A model generated the notes under the pieces. That model saw only the letters and a list, made by a program, of their open reading frames with translations, did no database searches and had not been told where the DNA came from. From Comamonas testosteroni (GTDB lineage: Bacteria > Pseudomonadota > Gammaproteobacteria > Burkholderiales > Burkholderiaceae_C), in contig NZ_AWOR01000012.1 in assembly GCF_000761245.1 (NCBI RefSeq), positions 1 through 64,000 of the forward strand: 64,000 bases of DNA, given 5' to 3'. This document shows positions 8,600-16,813 of the stretch, in pieces. Numbering within the stretch: position 1 is the stretch's first letter; each line of letters opens with the position of its first letter. Made by a program: the position numbers and the translations under genes.

Positions 8600-8989
8600 A
8601 TGACTCGTCTCGCTTCCTTCGCCACCCTCACCTCGGTGTTCCTGGCGGCCTGTGCCATGACAACTGCCGCCCAGGCGCAGACGCCCGCTTCTGCCATGAA
8701 TGGCGTGCTCGTTGGCCCTAACCAGATGACGCTCTATGTCTTCGACAAAGATGCCGCCGGATCCGGCAAGAGCGTATGCAACGGTGGCTGCGCCACAAAC
8801 TGGCCGCCTCTGATGGTGGCCCCGGGTGCGACGGCTACCGGTGACTGGAGCTTGGTTGCCCGCGACAACGGTGATCAACAATGGGCCTACAAGGGCCGTC
8901 CTCTGTATTACTGGGCCAAGGATGCCAAGCCCGGCGACAGAACGGGAGATGGATTGCTCAACAACAGCTGGCACATCGCCAAGCCCTAA
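8600..8989 (+). CDS. Secreted COG4315-type repeat protein
   Basis: This 129-residue exported protein has a signal peptide ending near AAQAQ. A possible lipobox, LAAC, sits at about residues 15-18. Two copies of the family repeat follow: one around MTLYVFDKDAAGSGKSVCNGGCATNWPP and one around PLYYWAKDAKPGDRTGDGL. The pair of cysteines in CNGGC is typical of the group, and no enzymatic role is established. A perfect AAGGAG lies 7 bases before the ATG. The catalase-like gene follows 34 bp later, so the two probably share a transcript, perhaps as an envelope oxidative-stress pair. Confidence 0.85.
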   Translation: MTRLASFATLTSVFLAACAMTTAAQAQTPASAMNGVLVGPNQMTLYVFDKDAAGSGKSVCNGGCATNWPPLMVAPGATATGDWSLVARDNGDQQWAYKGRPLYYWAKDAKPGDRTGDGLLNNSWHIAKP

Positions 8990-9023
8990 GCACTCAAGCC
9001 TGGATCATCAAGAGGAAGAAACA

Positions 9024-10022
9024 ATGAAGCTCCAAAAAATGAAACTCGCGCTGAGCTGTGTCATGGTGGTGCCGCCGGTTTTCGCCTTGGCAGCCGAGCC
9101 GGAAGTGACGGCACCGAGGGTGGTCCAAGCCCTGGAAGCGACCTTTGGCGTTCACCAGGGAGAGCGCCGCAATCACATCAAGGGGACCTGCGCAGTGGGC
9201 GAATTCACCGCTACCGCCGAGGCCGCCAGATATTCGCGCTCCACATTGTTTTCCGGCCAAGCCGTTCCGGTGATTGCACGCTTCTCGCTGGCAGGAGGAA
9301 ACCCCAAGGCGCCAGATGTTGCCCAAAGCGCGCGTGGAATGGCCCTGCAATTCAAGCTCCCAAAGGGACAGTTGCACCAGATGTCCATGTTGAACACCCC
9401 CATGTTCGGTGCCGCCCACCCCGGAACGTTTCTGGACCTGACCGAAGCTCAGCGCCCCGATCCAGCCACCGGCAAGCCGGATCCGGAAAAGCTCAGAGCA
9501 TTCAGGGCCTCCCATCCTGACAACCTGGCTCAGGCGCAATACCTGGCAAGCCACAACCCTCCCGACAGCTACACCCGCAGCGCATTCTTTGGCATTCACA
9601 CCTTCAAGTTCATCAATGCACAGGACAAGGTGACTCTGGTGCGCTGGCGCTTCGTACCGCAGGAAGGAGAGAAGCCGCTGAGCAACGAGGCGCTGAAGAC
9701 GGCTGGGCCGGACTTTCTTGAAACCGCATTGATCAGCAGTACATCGAAAAACCCAGCCCGCTGGGACATGCTGGTGACGGTCGGGCAGCCTGGTGATGCG
9801 CAGGATGACCCCACGCAGTCATGGCCCGCGCAGCGACCTGAATTCAAGGCCGGCACCTTGACGATCACGAGCGCATCGACTCAGAAAGGAGGCTTGTGCG
9901 AGCCGATCAACTTTGATCCGATGGTGATGGCCGACGGCATTGCTCCCACCAATGATCCGGTGCTCCGCTTTCGCTCCCAGGCCTATGCGGTGTCATTTGG
10001 CAAGCGCTTGAGTGGTCAGTGA
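9024..10022 (+). CDS. srpA: Catalase-family peroxidase, SrpA-like, exported
   Basis: This 332-residue small catalase-fold haem protein has an N-terminal signal peptide (MKLALSCVMVV, then ALAAEP). The haem-pocket histidine region reads RRNHIKGTCAVGEF, the conserved catalase core includes ARFSLAGG and ARGMALQF, and the proximal tyrosine region is RFRSQAYAVSFGKRL. It is much shorter than classic catalases, as in the SrpA group, whose members act as peroxidases. The ribosome site is AGAGGAAG. It follows the COG4315 protein in the same direction. Expected role: peroxide detoxification in the periplasm. Confidence 0.9.
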   Translation: MKLQKMKLALSCVMVVPPVFALAAEPEVTAPRVVQALEATFGVHQGERRNHIKGTCAVGEFTATAEAARYSRSTLFSGQAVPVIARFSLAGGNPKAPDVAQSARGMALQFKLPKGQLHQMSMLNTPMFGAAHPGTFLDLTEAQRPDPATGKPDPEKLRAFRASHPDNLAQAQYLASHNPPDSYTRSAFFGIHTFKFINAQDKVTLVRWRFVPQEGEKPLSNEALKTAGPDFLETALISSTSKNPARWDMLVTVGQPGDAQDDPTQSWPAQRPEFKAGTLTITSASTQKGGLCEPINFDPMVMADGIAPTNDPVLRFRSQAYAVSFGKRLSGQ

Positions 10023-10026
10023 ACTC

Positions 10027-10120
10027 CGAAGATCAAGCTCAGTACATTCCTCCCCAGGTTCCAGGAAGGCCAAGTCCAAGCACGGGCGAACCTGGAAGGC
10101 AAGCTACCGGCTGATCTTCG
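10027..10120. repeat. Nested inverted repeats downstream of the peroxidase gene
   Basis: CGAAGATCA (10027-10035) pairs with TGATCTTCG (10112-10120), and inside it CCAGGTTC (10054-10061) pairs with GAACCTGG (10088-10095). The RNA could fold into a long bent hairpin starting five bases after the stop codon. No T run follows. The rest of the gap up to 10329 contains nothing I recognise. Confidence 0.5.
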
Positions 10121-10329
10121 AATGTCGTTGATCGGCCATTGAGGAAATCAGGTTATGCGACTGTTTTCGCCTGCAGCCGCCAGTAGTGTCATCCAAGCAA
10201 TTCGCTTGCGATGTATGTCAGCGTTCACCAAGACACCCAATGCCATTGCTTGATCGGCGGCAGTGACATCGGGTGCCTGAAGAGTCCGAAGTCCTGGCTG
10301 CCATCTTCGCCAGTTCAATACTTCAAGCC

Positions 10330-10767
10330 TCAGGCAGAGGTCCGCACTGCAGCTAAGGGAGCTGCTGGCTCCCACTCTCGCTTTACCGCCACGCACTTGA
10401 TCTCGGCCAGCAAGCCCGGATGTGCGAGTTCGGCAACGCCTATTGACGTCCATGCGCAGGTGCCGCGTGGAAAAACCCTATTCTTCACCTCGCGAAACAC
10501 GGGCATATGTTTGCTCATTTGCACATGGTAGGTGGTCATATCGACCACATCCTCAAATGTGCATCCTGCAGCTTCCAGCACTGCGCGCAGATTCTCCCAA
10601 CAGGCCAGGAATTGCGCCTCGGGATCACCAATCACTTCTAGATCAACGGTGCGCCCAACCTGCCCGGCGCAGAAAACGGTAGCGCCGACCTTCACGGCCG
10701 GCACATACCCCGCACGCTCCACTATAGATTGCATCGTCGGTGGAACAATTAATTCACGGTCTGCCAT
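10330..10767 (-). CDS. RidA-like (YjgF/Rid family) protein lacking the catalytic arginine
   Basis: This 145-residue Rid-family protein shows the fold markers ATVFCAGQVGRT, CWENLRAVLEAAGCTFEDVV and LLAEIKCVAV. In deaminating RidA proteins an arginine (the PAR motif) binds the substrate carboxylate. Here the same place reads CAWTSIGV, with tryptophan, so enamine/imine deaminase activity of the RidA type is doubtful and it fits the Arg-less Rid subgroups. Start is the ATG at 10767; an ATG at 10836 would add 23 non-family-like residues. It follows the Bug receptor gene in the same direction and is probably part of that unit. Confidence 0.82.
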   Translation of the reverse strand: MADRELIVPPTMQSIVERAGYVPAVKVGATVFCAGQVGRTVDLEVIGDPEAQFLACWENLRAVLEAAGCTFEDVVDMTTYHVQMSKHMPVFREVKNRVFPRGTCAWTSIGVAELAHPGLLAEIKCVAVKREWEPAAPLAAVRTSA

Positions 10768-10849
10768 ATCCAGTTGTACCCGTCTACCTCCATACCCGCC
10801 AGCTTGCGCCGTCAGACTGACGGGCCTGGAGGGCATGACTGAGGCTTGG

Positions 10850-11809
10850 TTAGTCCATTGAGATCTTCGCGCTCTGGATGATTCCGGTCCAGCGCCTTAC
10901 TTCCATATCCATCAGCTTGGCGAAGTCAGTCGCACTGTTGGGATAGGGATAAGCACCCTGCTCAGCCAGATGAGCCACAAAATCCTTCTCATGTGCAATG
11001 GTCAGGATCGTATCTTGTAGCTTTTTGACGATGGCAGGCGAAGTTCCAGCCGGAGCCATGATTCCATACCAGGATTCAACAACCACATCCTTCACACCAC
11101 CCTCGGCAAATGTGGGAACTTCTGGAATAGCGGCTGCGCGCTTGTCCGAAGCGATTCCCAGCAAGCGCACCTTGCCACTCTTGGCGAACGGCAAAACATT
11201 GGGCAGGTTCGCAAATAGAACGTTGACCTGCCCTGCTTGCAGATCTGTGGTGGCTGGCGACGCCCCCTTGTAAGGAATATGGGTCAGCTTGATGTTCGCA
11301 CGACTCTCGAACATCTCACCTGTCAGGTGATTGATGGAGCCGATACCTGCGGACGCCATGTTCAGGCCGCCTGGGTGGGCCTTTGCATAGGCCACGAACT
11401 CGGAGAGATTCTTCGCAGGAGTGTTGGTGGATACGGCCAGAACATTTGGCACCGTGGCAAAGGTAGCTACCGGCGTAAAAGCCTTGTTGCCGTTGAAAGA
11501 CAGCTTCTTGTACAGCAGCGGCTGCACCGCTTGCCCCATGGAGCCCATCAGCAAGGTGTATCCATCTGCCTGAGCTTTCGCAGCGTAGGCTGCACCAATC
11601 GTACCGCCGGCCCCCGCACGGTTGTCCACCACCACTGGTTGTCCCAAAAGTGATCCCATGCGATCTGCGATGAGGCGCCCCATCAAGTTAACGGTTCCAC
11701 CTGGAGGAAACGGCACCACCAGGGTAATAGCCTTGGAGGGATAGGTGTCTGCGGCTGCATTGATCGAAAGAGTCAGTACGGCCGCGAGAGCTGCAAGGTG
11801 CTTAATCAT
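10850..11809 (-). CDS. Bug/TctC-family periplasmic receptor (cluster 1)
   Basis: This 319-residue tripartite-tricarboxylate-transporter-type solute receptor has a Sec signal peptide (LAALAAVLTLSINAAA). The family core follows: ITLVVPFPPGGTVNLMGR, VVVDNRAGAGGTIGA, and VPTFAEGGVKDV. Such receptors bind carboxylates or related anions. No TctA/TctB membrane genes are nearby, as is usual for orphan Bug genes in this family of bacteria. ATG at 11809 is chosen over a TTG at 11845. It sits between the lyase gene upstream and the RidA-like gene downstream, all in one direction, so its ligand is likely the substrate of that cluster. Confidence 0.93.
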   Translation of the reverse strand: MIKHLAALAAVLTLSINAAADTYPSKAITLVVPFPPGGTVNLMGRLIADRMGSLLGQPVVVDNRAGAGGTIGAAYAAKAQADGYTLLMGSMGQAVQPLLYKKLSFNGNKAFTPVATFATVPNVLAVSTNTPAKNLSEFVAYAKAHPGGLNMASAGIGSINHLTGEMFESRANIKLTHIPYKGASPATTDLQAGQVNVLFANLPNVLPFAKSGKVRLLGIASDKRAAAIPEVPTFAEGGVKDVVVESWYGIMAPAGTSPAIVKKLQDTILTIAHEKDFVAHLAEQGAYPYPNSATDFAKLMDMEVRRWTGIIQSAKISMD

Positions 11810-11953
11810 CGGAGTATCCAGTGGGTCAGGAAATGGTGTTTTCAACTGAGGTTTAAGGCATTTGCCATTGATGGTATGGCAGGGCTGTTCTTGTCTTCTT
11901 TATTCGAAAATTTCAGCGCAGGGCAGGCTGTTGGCGCACTGCCCGACAAGTGG

Positions 11954-13468
11954 TCACGCGTGAATCGAGGCCTGAACAATCTCGTTGACGGCATGCTCCA
12001 GCTCATCATTGGCAGCATCCAGCTTCAACCTAGTGCTATGCAGCCAATCAATATCACCTGCGTTGTCCGTCAGCGCTTGGCCGAGTAGCTTGGCCACCTG
12101 GGCCGGGCCCACACTCCCATCCGTTATGCGAGTCTCCACAAAACGGCGCGGGTTCAGTGCCGCCTGAATAAATTCGTCGCTCAGACCCAGCGGTTTCCCT
12201 CCGATATCCACGGCGGCCTTGTCAAGCATCGCACCAGTCAGTTCATAGGGCGGAACACCTGCGGCCAGGCTGTCGCGAACAAGGCGCGCAACAATGTGGT
12301 GGACTTGGCGGAAAGACAGCTTGCATTCACGCACGATGAGGTCTGCGAGGTTGCTGGACGTGCACCAGCTGCTCTCAAGCGATCGGGACATGCGCCCCTC
12401 GTGGACGATGAGCGTTTCCATGACACCGGTGAACAGGTCCAGCATCGCCCCGGTCGTCGTTAAGGCTTCATCAAGCACTGGTAACTCACGCATTGCCTGG
12501 TCACCCGTACCCTCCCCTCGAAAAGTTGCCAGCGCCGTTGCGACCCAGGTCACCGACCCTCCGGCCGCACGGCGGATGGTTTCCAGCGCTGAAGGATTCT
12601 TCTTTTGCGGAAAGATACTGCTTGTCCCACAGTAGCTGTCATCGCACTCCACGAGACCAAACTCGCTACTTGACCAGATGTGCAGGTCTGTCGCCAGATC
12701 ATTGAGATCAGCCATCACGAACGACAGTGCACTCAATGCGTCAACACCGTAGAAGGCTTCACGACCCAGTTTCGAATTCTCGATCAGACCATCAAAACCC
12801 AGCAATTGCGTAGTGCGCCTGCGGTTCAGAGGCCACGAAGTTCCCGCCAGCCCGACAGCGCCCAATGGGTTGCGATTGACCCGTGCAAACGCCTGGGTGA
12901 GGCGCTCGAAGCTATCGTGCAGCCGAGAACTGAAACTGAGCAGGTAGTGGCCGAAAACCCAGGGCTGTGCCTGCTGCATGTGGGTGTATCCGGGCATGAT
13001 GGTGCCCGTATGTCTGCCGGCTTTCTCGGCAATCACCGCCTGAAATGAGACCAACTGCGCAATCACATCAAGCATGCGATTGCGCTGATAGAGCCTGCGA
13101 ACGGTTGCACCTTGGTCAATGCGACTGCGGCCGGTATGCATTTGACCACCGATGTCTTCGCCAACTTCCGAAAATAGAAAAGATTCAATCTGCAGTAAAA
13201 AGCTGCCTTTTCGGACATCGACAGGAAAATCCTCTTCCCCCAATTTTCTAGCGGCGAGCAACTGCTCCAATATTGCACGCCCAGCGTCGAAAGAAATAAT
13301 CTCCTGCTCTACCAGCATTGTGGTGTGAGCCAAATCAACCGCCAGAAACTCATCGAATTTCCTCTTCTCTCCTTCAAGCTTTGGTAATTCGTTGTATTTC
13401 AAATGTCGTGCAGCAGCAGGAGACTTGAGACGGGCATCCGTCAAAAGGGTTTCGGTATTTGATGTCAT
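11954..13468 (-). CDS. Argininosuccinate lyase-family protein (aspartase/fumarase superfamily)
   Basis: This 504-residue C-N lyase carries all superfamily signatures: HTGRSRIDQ (111-119), GYTHMQQAQP (160-169) and GTSSIFPQKKNPSAL (281-295). In housekeeping ArgH the first reads HTxRSRND and the third usually GSSIMPQKKNP; the Asn-to-Ile and Met-to-Phe changes, extra length (ArgH is about 460) and catabolic setting argue for a different succinyl- or aspartyl-type substrate. It is transcribed with a Bug receptor and a RidA-like protein and is divergent from a LysR regulator. Base composition is visibly more AT-rich than the flanking housekeeping DNA. The ATG at 13468 follows a weak ribosome site (GTAGAAA). 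True ArgH is expected elsewhere in the genome. Confidence 0.85.
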   Translation of the reverse strand: MTSNTETLLTDARLKSPAAARHLKYNELPKLEGEKRKFDEFLAVDLAHTTMLVEQEIISFDAGRAILEQLLAARKLGEEDFPVDVRKGSFLLQIESFLFSEVGEDIGGQMHTGRSRIDQGATVRRLYQRNRMLDVIAQLVSFQAVIAEKAGRHTGTIMPGYTHMQQAQPWVFGHYLLSFSSRLHDSFERLTQAFARVNRNPLGAVGLAGTSWPLNRRRTTQLLGFDGLIENSKLGREAFYGVDALSALSFVMADLNDLATDLHIWSSSEFGLVECDDSYCGTSSIFPQKKNPSALETIRRAAGGSVTWVATALATFRGEGTGDQAMRELPVLDEALTTTGAMLDLFTGVMETLIVHEGRMSRSLESSWCTSSNLADLIVRECKLSFRQVHHIVARLVRDSLAAGVPPYELTGAMLDKAAVDIGGKPLGLSDEFIQAALNPRRFVETRITDGSVGPAQVAKLLGQALTDNAGDIDWLHSTRLKLDAANDELEHAVNEIVQASIHA

Positions 13469-13560
13469 TTTTTCTACAGCAGATGTATCTGTTGTTCCGT
13501 GAATGACTAAATGATGAATTGCACGAGTACATAACACAACCCCATATTCACTTTGACGCG

Positions 13561-13577
13561 CATAACAAAATGTTATG
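13561..13577. promoter_or_regulatory. Probable LysR operator
   Basis: CATAAC-AAAAT-GTTATG is a perfect 6-bp-arm palindrome and contains the T-N11-A pattern of LysR-type sites. It lies in the 144-bp divergent region between the lyase gene (start 13468) and the regulator (start 13613). Confidence 0.55.
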
Positions 13578-13612
13578 AACTTAAAAGCACGCAACAACTT
13601 ACAGTAGGAGGC

Positions 13613-14506
13613 ATGGAACTCAATCCAAGACAGCTAGATGCCTTCCGAAAAGTGATGCTCACAGGCAGCATGACCGTTGCGGCAGAGCGATTACAGGTGA
13701 GCCAGCCAGCAGTTAGCAGACTTATCAAGGATCTGGAAAAGACTATTGGAATACGTCTGTTCCGCAGAGAGGGCAATCGCCTCATTCCGGGAGCTGAGGC
13801 ACAAGTGCTGTTCCGGGAGGTCGACTTGTTCTATCGAGGCATCGAACAAGTCGAGCGTGTTGCGAGGGATCTCAAGTCAGTACGTATTGGCCGACTTCGA
13901 ATTGCATCGCTCAGCGCCCTGGCCCTCAATGTCTTGTGCGAGTGCATCAACCAGTATTCGGCGTCGCGACCAGGCGTTGAAGTTTCACTCGACGTCAGGA
14001 ACTCACTCAGTGTTTTAGAGTTGGCGGCCGCAAATCAGATTGATGTGGGATTCGTACACCAACTCAAAGCGGAATATCCGGGAGTCGACACCTTTCCGTT
14101 GAAAAGTGTCCCCGCCGTTTGTGTCATGCAAGCGAGCCATCGATTGGCTGCACAGGACTCGGTTCATCTCCACGACCTAAGCGGCGAACAGATCATCTCG
14201 CTGGGCCAGAACAACCCACTGCGAGTTCGGCTGGAGTCCGCTCTGAGTGATGCAGGCGTCGATTATCAAAGGCCCATTGAGACAACTCTTGCCTATTCGG
14301 CCTGCAATTTTGTCCGAGGTAACTTGGGGATCACTGTCGTGGATCCATTCACTGCAGCGAACTTCAAAGATCCCCTGGTGGTCAGCCGCCCTTTGTTTCC
14401 GATGATTCCGTTTGAATGCTCCTACGTTCTTCCGTCCCACCAGCACCGCCCCAAAGCCGTGGAGGATTTCATTCATACAGTCAAGGAGCATTTTGAAGCG
14501 GTTTGA
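13613..14506 (+). CDS. LysR-family transcriptional regulator (cluster 1)
   Basis: This 297-residue regulator has an N-terminal winged helix (MELNPRQLDAFRKVMLTGSM, QVSQPAVSRLIKDLE) and a periplasmic-binding-protein-like effector domain from about residue 90. A strong TAGGAGG lies just before the ATG at 13613. It is divergent from the lyase-Bug-RidA unit and upstream of the carbamoyltransferase-like gene. By the usual LysR logic it activates the divergent genes in response to their substrate. Confidence 0.93.
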   Translation: MELNPRQLDAFRKVMLTGSMTVAAERLQVSQPAVSRLIKDLEKTIGIRLFRREGNRLIPGAEAQVLFREVDLFYRGIEQVERVARDLKSVRIGRLRIASLSALALNVLCECINQYSASRPGVEVSLDVRNSLSVLELAAANQIDVGFVHQLKAEYPGVDTFPLKSVPAVCVMQASHRLAAQDSVHLHDLSGEQIISLGQNNPLRVRLESALSDAGVDYQRPIETTLAYSACNFVRGNLGITVVDPFTAANFKDPLVVSRPLFPMIPFECSYVLPSHQHRPKAVEDFIHTVKEHFEAV

Positions 14507-14721
14507 TGCTGGCGCAATGTGTGACGGCAACCGCTGAGCAGAAAGCGCTGACCACTAAGACTCAAACGGCCGCAACAGGTCGAAACCCGCAGCAGGTCAA
14601 TCGCTACTCTCGGTCAAGCACAGATGCTGACCAGGTGTGGAGTTGGGGTGGCTCGCCAGACTGCGGCGCTTGAAGGCAAAGTCTCTGAGATACTGCCTGG
14701 AGTCTCTTCGAGCGGCATGTC

Positions 14722-15516
14722 ATGAACCTTATCGACCTTTCGCAACTGAACGCTGAGCGAGTGCGTGCCATTTGGGCGCTTGTCGATACGCCCTGCCAAC
14801 CTCTGCAGGGCAAGGTGGCCTGGTCGTTTGAAGGCAACGGCATTCGCACTCGCACAAGCTTCATCCAGGCGTTTCAAGAGCTTGGCTTGTCATTTGTCGA
14901 GTTGCCCAATTTGCTCAAAACGCCCGAGAGAGCTGCCGATCTGGCCGGCTATCTCGACCCTTTTTACGATGTCTATGTCGTGAGGGAATCCAATCATCAG
15001 CGCCTCGCGGAGTTTGCCTTTGCGTCACAACGCCCGGTAATCAATGCCATGTCCGGCTTGGGGCATCCATGTGAGGTGTTGACTGACGCTTTCTACCTTG
15101 ACAGGTCGGTAGCGCCCATTGAGCAAGCCCGCATCTGTTTGTGGGGCCCGCCGACCAATGTGCTGCGGTCGTGGCACGAGCTGGCTTTCTCGTTGCAACT
15201 GCCAATCATGCATATCTGCGATGAACGGCTGCATGAGACCCTGCCATACGTTGAATTTGCATCAGCTCCATCCCGAGCCGCTGACATTGTCATTACCGAT
15301 GGCTGGCCAAGCGGTGCCGAAGCAATGGCTAAGTCACTCACTGTGGCCGATCTGGATTGCATGGGTATGCCAATGCTGCTTGCTACACCGCCATTTTCCA
15401 TTGGGCGCGAGATTGCATTTGACCCGGTGCAATATCCCCGCTTCTCCGGGTACAGTCAAAAGTCGTTATTGCTGCCCGTGCAAAAAGCAATTCTGCGATA
15501 CCTACTCGCCCGCTGA
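14722..15516 (+). CDS. Ornithine/aspartate carbamoyltransferase-family protein with altered motifs
   Basis: This 264-residue protein is clearly related to ornithine carbamoyltransferase but shorter (OTC is about 300-335). The carbamoyl-phosphate loop STRTR reads GIRTRT (40-45), HPCQ reads HPCE (115-118), and the DxxxSMG loop is TDGWPSGAE (192-200). The catalytic HCLP cysteine motif is absent: ATPPF stands at 221-225, while the following GREI and a late QKAIL match OTC. Binding of carbamoyl phosphate is possible, but ordinary ornithine carbamoylation looks unlikely. It lies 215 bp after the LysR gene on the same strand and is probably regulated with the lyase cluster. Confidence 0.82.
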   Translation: MNLIDLSQLNAERVRAIWALVDTPCQPLQGKVAWSFEGNGIRTRTSFIQAFQELGLSFVELPNLLKTPERAADLAGYLDPFYDVYVVRESNHQRLAEFAFASQRPVINAMSGLGHPCEVLTDAFYLDRSVAPIEQARICLWGPPTNVLRSWHELAFSLQLPIMHICDERLHETLPYVEFASAPSRAADIVITDGWPSGAEAMAKSLTVADLDCMGMPMLLATPPFSIGREIAFDPVQYPRFSGYSQKSLLLPVQKAILRYLLAR

Positions 15517-15724
15517 GCTTGCGTATCGATGCAGAGATTGATGCCAGTCTCTGACAGACACAGCCCCTATGCCTGACCCGGCATCCAATATCCGTTTCAA
15601 CCGGAAGCTTGGCGGAGCAAAACAATCTGAGCTGCAGCGCTTGCAAGCTGCGAACCAGTGATGCCTGGTTTGCTAGCTTGGGCAGTAGCTACGCATGAGT
15701 TGCCCGGTTCTGCGGCTGGCCCCT

Positions 15725-16705
15725 TCATTCATGGGTGCGAAATCGGCTGCGGTATTCGGCAGGCGTGGTGTTCAGCTGCCTGCGGAACGCTCGAGTCAGC
15801 GTATCGGTGGTGCTCAGGCCGCAGGTGATGGCGATGCGTACCAAAGACTCATCAGATGTCTCAAGGCGGTTGCGCGCCATCTCCACGCGCACGGACTCTA
15901 TATACGCGGCAGGCGTGGTGCACAGCTCGGTCTTGAACAGACGGGCTAATTGTCGCTCGCTGACGTGGATTCGTTCGGCCAGGAGCGGCAGCGTGAGCGG
16001 CCTGGCGACGTTCTGCGCTATGTAATGGCGTAGCGCGTCCATGCGGCGTGTGGTCGAAGGCTGGGCTATGGCTACGCTGAACTGGCTCTGCCCGCCCGGC
16101 CGCTTCAGGAACATGACGAGCTGCCGGGCCACACGCTGTGCTGCTGCCTCGCCGAAGTCGTCTGCCACCAGGGCCAGTGCCAGATCCAGACAGGCTGTCA
16201 GACCCGCGCCCGTCCACAGATTGCCCTCGCGGATAAAGATCGGCTCGGCATCCACGGTAACGGCTGGGTACTCTGCCGCCAGCTGCTGCGCGGTGGACCA
16301 GTGCGTGGTGACACGCTTGCCATCCAGCAGCCCTGCTGCGGCGAGCACATGTGCGCCCACGCAGACAGAGGTGACGCGGCGGGTGCGGGCAGCCAGCTTC
16401 TTCACCCACGACACGACTTGCGGGTCGACCACCGCGCGCAGTTCGCGCTCCGCATTCCTTTGCACAGCACCGGGCACTACCAGCGTGTCGATGCGCTTGC
16501 GCGCCAACTGGGCAAAGGTGGTATCGGGCAGCACGCGCACACCCGCAGAGGTCTGCACTGCCTCCAATGTCTCAGCCGCCAACACCACACGATAGCCTGT
16601 GGGCTGATCCATCTCGCGCTCGAGTAGCGAGAACACTTCGGCGGGACCGGTCATGTCCAGCAGATCCACCTGGTTGAACAGGACGATGACGATGAGGCGT
16701 TCCAT
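15725..16705 (-). CDS. GlxA-type AraC-family regulator with DJ-1/PfpI-like domain
   Basis: This 326-residue regulator has an N-terminal DJ-1/PfpI-like domain (IVIVLFNQVDLLDMTGPAEV, VTSVCVGAHVLAAAGLLDG, TTHW). A C-terminal AraC double helix-turn-helix follows (LAERIHVSERQLARLFK, then TTPAEYRSRF). The Cys of SVCVGAH marks the family nucleophile elbow, but GlxA-type proteins are regulators and not amidases. It is divergent from the isochorismatase-type hydrolase starting at 16814, its likely target. Confidence 0.92.
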   Translation of the reverse strand: MERLIVIVLFNQVDLLDMTGPAEVFSLLEREMDQPTGYRVVLAAETLEAVQTSAGVRVLPDTTFAQLARKRIDTLVVPGAVQRNAERELRAVVDPQVVSWVKKLAARTRRVTSVCVGAHVLAAAGLLDGKRVTTHWSTAQQLAAEYPAVTVDAEPIFIREGNLWTGAGLTACLDLALALVADDFGEAAAQRVARQLVMFLKRPGGQSQFSVAIAQPSTTRRMDALRHYIAQNVARPLTLPLLAERIHVSERQLARLFKTELCTTPAAYIESVRVEMARNRLETSDESLVRIAITCGLSTTDTLTRAFRRQLNTTPAEYRSRFRTHE

Positions 16706-16813
16706 GTACTGCTTGTAGAGAATGTCTGAATCTGCATGTTATATGACATTGCAGACATTACCCCGCATTCCTACCATTCCTTCATCGCTCAACATTGATA
16801 AGGAAGCCGGACC

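Noticed and set aside
11954-13468. Calling the lyase housekeeping argH
   Set aside because: Signature changes, extra length and the Bug/LysR setting make a catabolic paralogue more likely, so no gene symbol was given.
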